The notes under the pieces are model-generated. The model made no database searches. It worked only from the letters and a program-made list of their open reading frames with translations, and was not told where the DNA came from. The position numbers and the translations under genes were made by a program. Source: Channallabes apus (lineage: Eukaryota > Chordata > Actinopteri > Siluriformes > Clariidae). Taken from it: a stretch of 64,000 nucleotides of DNA. How positions within the stretch are numbered: the first letter of the stretch is position 1; each line of letters opens with the position of its first letter. Of the stretch, positions 61,657-64,000 are shown piece after piece. The stretch spans positions 29,761,167 to 29,825,166 of the forward strand of contig CM060125.1 of the NCBI GenBank assembly GCA_030522415.1, written 5' to 3'.

Positions 61657-62628
61657 GAAGGAGAAAAGGAAGAAAAATAGACTGAAGGATTTGTAAAAAA
61701 AAAAGGGGATACAGTAGATGGAGAAAATGAGAGAGGAGAAGAAAGAGGGGCTGAGATGAGAAAGGTGTAAAGAGAGGGATCAAGATAGACTTAAAAAGAC
61801 GAAGGCGAGAATGAAAGAAAAAGACAGAAATAGAGAGAATGAGAGAGCGAGAGAAAGCAGGAGGAGAAAAACTGGAGAGAGTTATGCGAGAAAGAGGAGT
61901 GGAGAATGGAGGGGTGATGATGAAGTGCGAGAAAGTAAATAGAAAGAAAAGTAAAATAGAACGAAGAATATAAAGAGAGAGAGTGAGAGAATGGAGAAGG
62001 GAAGAAAAAAAGAGGAAGAAAGAGGAGATAAGAGAAAAGGAGGAAAAGACGAAGGAGAATAAAAGAGGGAGTGAGATGAGATGGAGGAAGACAAGAAAGA
62101 AAAGGAAAAAGAGAAGAACTGTGGAGGAGGAAAAGAGGTGATGAACAGAGGAGGAAAACAGAAAGGACGAGGGAGTGAGAAGAAAAAAAAAGAGAGAAGT
62201 GAAGGAGACAAAAGAGGAAAAAACAGGAGGAGAGAAAAAAGGAAGAAGAAGAGAGTGTGATGAGATGAGAGAGAGAAGGATAGAAATGTGTGTGTGTGTG
62301 TGTGGGTGTGTGTGTTCCTCACCTGGCAGTGTGTCCCTGTGTATCCACTCACACACTCGCACTCGTAGCCGGTGTGTGTGACGTGACACTGACCGCCGTT
62401 CTGACACGGAGAGCTCGCGCACACACTCTGCTGCACCTCACAGTGTTTACCCACAAACCCTCGCTGGCACTGGCACACGTAGCCGTGACGCCCATCCTAC
62501 ACACACACACACACAGTTTGATGCTCTGAGCGCTCCGAGTTCTGATTTTGACTTCATTGAAGATGTTTTTTGGGGACTCACCGTGCAGGAGCCGCCGTTC
62601 TGACACTGACCGTAACACGAGCGAACGT
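49874..62628 (-). CDS. jag2: Jagged-2-type Notch ligand, 3' part of gene (16 exons, 5' end outside window)
   Basis: Jagged proteins are single-pass membrane ligands that activate Notch on neighbouring cells. Sixteen exons on the minus strand were placed by GT/AG junctions and phase: 62582-62628, 62323-62496, 61050-61200, 60560-60724, 55932-56045, 55564-55677, 55337-55450, 55122-55238, 54960-54987, 54778-54863, 53273-53386, 52923-53038, 52589-52825, 51804-51935, 50683-50836, 49874-50328. They sum to 2318 bases, two completing a split codon and then 772 codons including the stop, with no frameshift. Domain order is EGF7-16, a cysteine-rich VWC-like region, a juxtamembrane region, a transmembrane helix and a 124-residue tail. 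The EGF10 signature [14 protein letters not shown]15 [15 protein letters not shown] and [10 protein letters not shown] are Jagged-specific. The tail motif [18 protein letters not shown] and [12 protein letters not shown] resemble JAG2 rather than JAG1, from memory of the human proteins. Teleosts carry two jag2 paralogues; which one this is cannot be told. DSL and EGF1-6 lie beyond 64000. Confidence 0.93.
50683..50836 (-). CDS. jag2: jag2 exon: juxtamembrane region, second part
   Basis: This 154-bp exon runs from [15 protein letters not shown] through [20 protein letters not shown] to TPPSL plus the first base of the Asp codon before the membrane helix. NST is an N-glycosylation sequon. The polypyrimidine tract of its acceptor is a (CT)n microsatellite. 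Confidence 0.92.
51281..51449. repeat. two (GT)n microsatellites in a jag2 intron
   Basis: Runs at 51281-51315 and 51401-51449, separated by unique sequence. A (TC)n run follows at 51681-51719. Confidence 0.95.
51804..51935 (-). CDS. jag2: jag2 exon: juxtamembrane region, first part
   Basis: This 132-bp exon (44 codons, phase 0 to 0) reads [15 protein letters not shown], then [20 protein letters not shown]. The GTTV...IC start and the AVEVA end are conserved in JAG2. The acceptor CACAG lies directly after a (TG)n run in sense orientation. Confidence 0.92.
52011..52474. mobile_element. TA-flanked MITE in a jag2 intron
   Basis: Inverted termini CAGCGGTACCTCAGCATACG and CACGGGCACCTCAGCAGACG (reverse of the right end), flanked by TA on both sides. 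464 bp, non-coding, of Tc1/mariner type. Located between the exons at 51804-51935 and 52589-52825. Confidence 0.82.
52589..52825 (-). CDS. jag2: jag2 exon: rest of cysteine-rich domain
   Basis: This 237-bp exon (79 codons, phase 0 to 0) begins [17 protein letters not shown], contains [12 protein letters not shown] and ends [14 protein letters not shown]. It matches the order of the JAG2 region VWCGWKPCLL ... CLRPPCEAWGEC (recalled). Confidence 0.93.
52923..53038 (-). CDS. jag2: jag2 exon: start of cysteine-rich (VWC-like) region
   Basis: This 116-bp exon encodes (F)[20 protein letters not shown], then [18 protein letters not shown]. The C..W..DC..C.C pattern is a von Willebrand type C module, present in Jagged but not Delta ligands. 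The acceptor is CTGTAG and the donor GTAAGA. Confidence 0.93.
53273..53386 (-). CDS. jag2: jag2 exon: EGF16, last EGF repeat
   Basis: This 114-bp exon reads (N)[18 protein letters not shown], then [17 protein letters not shown]. It is calcium-binding type, with O-glucose (CQSSPC) and O-fucose (CTYGATC) consensus sites. The acceptor is CGCCAG and the donor GTGAGT. Confidence 0.95.
53605..53656. repeat. (GT)n microsatellite in a jag2 intron
   Basis: About 25 perfect GT units between the EGF16 and EGF15 exons. Confidence 0.97.
53885..53965 (-). mobile_element. L2-type LINE 3' end in a jag2 intron
   Basis: AAATTTTATTTGCGCAGCAC, then TTAACAATTGACATTGTCGC and AAAGCAGCTTTACACAAC, a diverged copy of the L2 3' terminus in the same orientation as jag2. 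Confidence 0.8.
54778..54863 (-). CDS. jag2: jag2 exon: remainder of EGF15
   Basis: This 86-bp exon starts with one base completing Cys and reads [17 protein letters not shown], then [11 protein letters not shown]. This is nearly invariant in vertebrate Jagged proteins. A Glu replaces Ser/Thr in the O-fucose loop (CYNGGEC). The donor GTGAGC lies beside an (AT)n tract at 54687-54710. Confidence 0.95.
54960..54987 (-). CDS. jag2: jag2 28-bp microexon: start of EGF15
   Basis: The exon is bounded by acceptor TATAG and donor GTAAGA. It encodes (N)VDDCNPHP plus two bases of the next cysteine codon. Its phases (2 in, 2 out) fit both neighbours and rebuild [15 protein letters not shown], the expected EGF15 start. 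Confidence 0.93.
55122..55238 (-). CDS. jag2: jag2 exon: EGF14
   Basis: This 117-bp exon reads (V)[16 protein letters not shown], then [22 protein letters not shown] is an O-glucose and CANGGTC an O-fucose consensus; NST is an N-glycosylation sequon. The acceptor follows a long T run in sense orientation. Confidence 0.95.
55337..55450 (-). CDS. jag2: jag2 exon: EGF13
   Basis: This 114-bp exon encodes (R)[15 protein letters not shown], then [16 protein letters not shown]. Across the junction SRESQCD matches a sequence conserved in JAG1 and JAG2 (recalled). CLNGGTC is an O-fucose site. The upstream intron is only 113 bp and has TG repeats at both ends. Confidence 0.95.
55564..55677 (-). CDS. 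jag2: jag2 exon: EGF12
   Basis: This 114-bp exon reads (E)[15 protein letters not shown], then [22 protein letters not shown] fits the O-glucose consensus and VNEC the calcium-binding consensus. The donor GTAAGT runs straight into a (GT)n stretch. The exon lacks an internal ATG, so simple ORF searches miss it. Confidence 0.94.
55733..55931. repeat. purine-rich GA tract in the jag2 EGF11-EGF12 intron
   Basis: Plus-strand AAGAAG/GAGG-rich sequence fills most of the 254-bp intron between the EGF11 and EGF12 exons, including short repeats of GAGATGAG and GTGAGATGAG type. Confidence 0.8.
55932..56045 (-). CDS. jag2: jag2 exon: EGF11 (calcium-binding type)
   Basis: This 114-bp exon has the 2+37x3+1 layout typical of Jagged EGF exons. 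It reads (N)[15 protein letters not shown], then [19 protein letters not shown]. The N-V-N-D-C start is the calcium-binding EGF signature and CENGGTC an O-fucose site. The donor GTCAGT is weaker than the consensus. It follows the minisatellite intron. Confidence 0.95.
56064..60496. repeat. 4.4-kb minisatellite in the jag2 EGF10-EGF11 intron
   Basis: Roughly 130 tandem copies of a ~34-bp unit with core ACRACATCTACACAACACAC (plus strand) followed by an AC/CCC-rich half. Variants differ by R (G or A), by CCCACA against CCAACA or CTAACA, and by shorter units lacking ATCTACACAAC. A block of about 1.85 kb recurs: landmarks at 56541, 57041, 57364, 57745 and 58071 reappear at 58421, 58978, 59301, 59648 and 59873, with offsets changing by whole or near-whole units. 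It fills nearly the whole 4514-bp intron. Confidence 0.97.
60497..60548. repeat. (TG)n microsatellite abutting the minisatellite and the EGF10 donor
   Basis: About 26 TG dinucleotides with one CG interruption. On the jag2 sense strand this is a (CA)n run starting about 11 bases after the EGF10 exon donor site. Confidence 0.95.
60560..60724 (-). CDS. jag2: jag2 exon: atypical EGF10
   Basis: This 165-bp exon encodes (V)[16 protein letters not shown], then [17 protein letters not shown], then [12 protein letters not shown]. The long spacing before the third cysteine and the NVCGPHG signature are hallmarks of Jagged EGF10. TNRST gives a potential N-glycosylation site. The donor GTGAGT is followed directly by (CA)n on the sense strand, and a 4.5-kb minisatellite intron comes next. 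Confidence 0.95.
61050..61200 (-). CDS. jag2: jag2 exon: EGF9 and linker
   Basis: This 151-bp exon starts in phase 0 with [17 protein letters not shown], continues through [13 protein letters not shown] and ends [11 protein letters not shown] plus the first base of the V codon of VIDSC. The acceptor is GCGCAG and the donor GTGAGA. EGF9 lacks the common NGG turn, having VNKAQC instead. Confidence 0.92.
61257..62290. repeat. ~1-kb purine-rich tract in the jag2 EGF8-EGF9 intron
   Basis: The plus strand is overwhelmingly A/G, with a pure (GA)n core at 61620-61651, so the jag2 sense strand is polypyrimidine. Long ORFs here (for example Ser/Leu/Phe-rich on the minus strand) are artefacts of composition. 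Such tracts can form triplex DNA (known property; not shown here). Confidence 0.9.
62323..62496 (-). CDS. jag2: jag2 exon: end of EGF7 and all of EGF8
   Basis: This 174-bp exon (58 codons, phase 0 to 0) encodes [20 protein letters not shown], closing EGF7. EGF8 follows, starting [15 protein letters not shown] and ending [14 protein letters not shown] matches the O-glucose consensus C-X-S-X-P-C. The acceptor sits at the end of a (TG)n run and the donor GTGAGG is followed by a (CA)n-rich run. Confidence 0.92.
62582..62628 (-). CDS. jag2: jag2 exon: first half of EGF7
   Basis: This 47-bp exon has two bases completing a split codon and then 15 codons beginning [15 protein letters not shown]. It is bounded by acceptor CTACAG and donor GTGAGT. 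The C2-C3 loop CQNGGSC fits the O-fucose consensus of Notch-ligand EGF repeats. It ends in phase 0 and joins [10 protein letters not shown] of the next exon. It is the most 5' exon visible. Confidence 0.9.
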
Positions 62629-63397
62629 CTGTAGGACGGAAACAGACAGGAATTAAACTACTGAAATGATTATTTATTAAAGTTTAGATTAGCAGTGATG
62701 AGGCATCAGTTCCAGACGTCCTGATCAGGCGAGAAGCAAAGGCGTGTTCGGTGTCTGTGCGAAGCTTTATACAATCTCTACTTCGAATAGTGTTAGTGTT
62801 TAAACTTTGGGAGGTGGGGGGGGTGCTGGGGGGGGGGCGGAGTCACCCTGAGCTGAGTGACCTCACTGTGACCTCGATGAGAACATCGTGATATACCACA
62901 CCTCATCGCACCGTTCAGATCTCACGATTTCAAGGTTTTTATTCCTTTAACAGATTTAACGCATAAACCCGCCCACAAACGGCCCCGCCCCTGGTCAACA
63001 TCCTTAACTCCGCCCACATCTTTTTTTTTTTTTTTTTTTTTAAACAAACTGACCAAAAGCATCTGGTACAGTGTTTTAATTTTTTCTGTCTTTAAAGTGT
63101 TTTCCTCCGTGTGTTTCGCTTATTTATACGCGTATACACTGTAATTCATAGTTTTATTATCAAATATATTCAACTTTTACAAAACAAATTGTTTGATGAT
63201 TTTGTTACTGTTTGACTGTAATCCAATTTTTTTCAACAAATAAATAAATAATATAATTTCAAATTCATATAAAACTGATTATTTATTATAGAAAACTTAT
63301 TATTTATATAATACTGATTATTTATTTATATTTTTGGAAGAAAAGATCAAGCAGAAACATTTGAATTTATATCTAATATATCTAATTATATATAATA
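62629..63397. other. jag2 intron continuing towards the window end
   Basis: G-rich run at 62811-62839, a long T run at 63020-63042 and AT-rich sequence. No EGF-like exon is visible, so the upstream exon (EGF6) lies beyond 64000. Confidence 0.7.
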
Positions 63398-63612
63398 TTA
63401 GGGATGATAAATCGGTTAGAACATAATGCGATTCTTTTTTGCGGTGATCGTCCAAAATCTATTATTTTTTATTTTACATACGTTTACATTTGAGGTGTTA
63501 GAAACAATGCTGTTACTCTATTACAATCCTACAGGTGGCGCCCTCTGAACTGTTCAAACACTCGGCAGCATAGCGTTCTGCGTGACAGGAGTGAATTATT
63601 TGCTAAGTTTGT
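63398..63612 (+). mobile_element. hAT-like non-autonomous repeat, copy 3
   Basis: Starts TAGGGATGATAAATCGGTTA, has ATGCGATTCTTTTTTGCGGT and then ATCCTACAGGTGGCGCCCTC, shared with 7575-7810 and 23316-23470. Confidence 0.65.
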
Positions 63613-63667
63613 TTAGAGATTTAATAAAATTTTATATATATATATATATATATGCAGTATACATATA

Positions 63668-64000
63668 CGGGTGATTTAAAAATTATCCGCACGTCACAAA
63701 TGCATTATTTTTCAACATTAATCTCTTTGCTTTTCAATAAACTCTGTCCTGCCGTCAACATGCTCTCGTGTTCCCTCGTTAAAAACGTTTTAGTCTGAGC
63801 TGTGAGCCACGAATGCACCGCTGTCTTCACTTCTTCATCAGGAGTGAATCTTCGTCCTCATAGGGCTGCTTTCAGGGGGCCGGACAGGTGAAAGCCTGAC
63901 GGAGTGAGATCAGGACTATAGAGGGGACGCTTTAACACCCCAGAGTGTCGACAGTGTGAAGTGTGAGGACGTGCATCATTATGCGAGATGGCGACGCCCT
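63668..64000 (-). mobile_element. mariner-like transposase fragment running off the window
   Basis: Closely related to 11850-12217: AAACGTTTTAGTCTGAGCTG, CACGAATGCACCGCTGTCTT and ACTTCTTCATCAGGAGTGAA align directly. The minus strand encodes the pattern LKAALRG(R)RF, DEEVKTAVHS with frameshifts. The left edge GGGTGATTTAAAAATTATCC is the terminal region. Confidence 0.8.

Noticed and set aside
61277..62422. 381-residue ORF on the minus strand
   Set aside because: It is Ser/Leu/Phe repeats translated from the polypyrimidine strand of an intronic purine tract, and it overlaps true jag2 exons in another frame.
62629..64000. Search for further jag2 exons (EGF6 and upstream)
   Set aside because: No cysteine-patterned, splice-bounded segment was found; the region is intron and transposon.

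Overview
The window is vertebrate nuclear DNA, almost certainly from a teleost fish. The evidence is dense (CA)n/(GA)n microsatellites, fish-type L2 and Rex1 LINEs, tRNA-derived SINEs with target-site duplications, hAT and Tc1/mariner/Tigger-like remnants, and one intron-split host gene. A siluriform/ostariophysan source is a guess from the SINE type, not a demonstrated fact.

Right quarter (49874-62628, minus strand): the 3' two thirds of a Jagged-family Notch ligand gene, assigned as jag2. Sixteen consecutive exons can be delimited with GT/AG junctions, and together they give one uninterrupted frame of 2318 bases. They encode EGF repeats 7-16, the cysteine-rich/VWC region, the juxtamembrane region, one transmembrane helix and a 124-residue cytoplasmic tail ending at a stop at 49874. 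The signal peptide, MNNL and DSL domains and EGF1-6 must lie beyond 64000. The intron between the EGF10 and EGF11 exons is almost entirely a 4.4-kb minisatellite of a ~34-bp unit, containing a block of about 1.85 kb repeated twice. The EGF8-EGF9 intron is a ~1-kb purine-rich tract.

Left three quarters (1-48 kb): gene-poor, mostly mobile-element debris. Notable items are a 2.8-kb 5'-truncated L2 (4183-6966); a Tigger-like DNA transposon (29698-33431) split by an L2 that is itself split by a Rex1; a hAT element with a perfect 8-bp target duplication (38120-39867) carrying another inverted-repeat element; two Tc1-derived foldback elements (42267-42890 and 46121-47510), the second interrupted by a further inverted-repeat transposon; a TA-flanked MITE (43766-44820); and more than ten copies of a DANA/Mermaid-like SINE, seven with clear target-site duplications. 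A ~500-bp unidentified repeat at the left edge recurs at 10.4-10.9 kb. The only other possible host coding sequence is a candidate plus-strand terminal exon at 19099-19441, of unrecognised identity.

No RNA gene, CRISPR array or operon-like system is supported. I found no undescribed defence or biosynthetic system. The most unusual structures are the jag2 intronic array and its splice-site-adjacent microsatellites, and the nested or foldback transposons.
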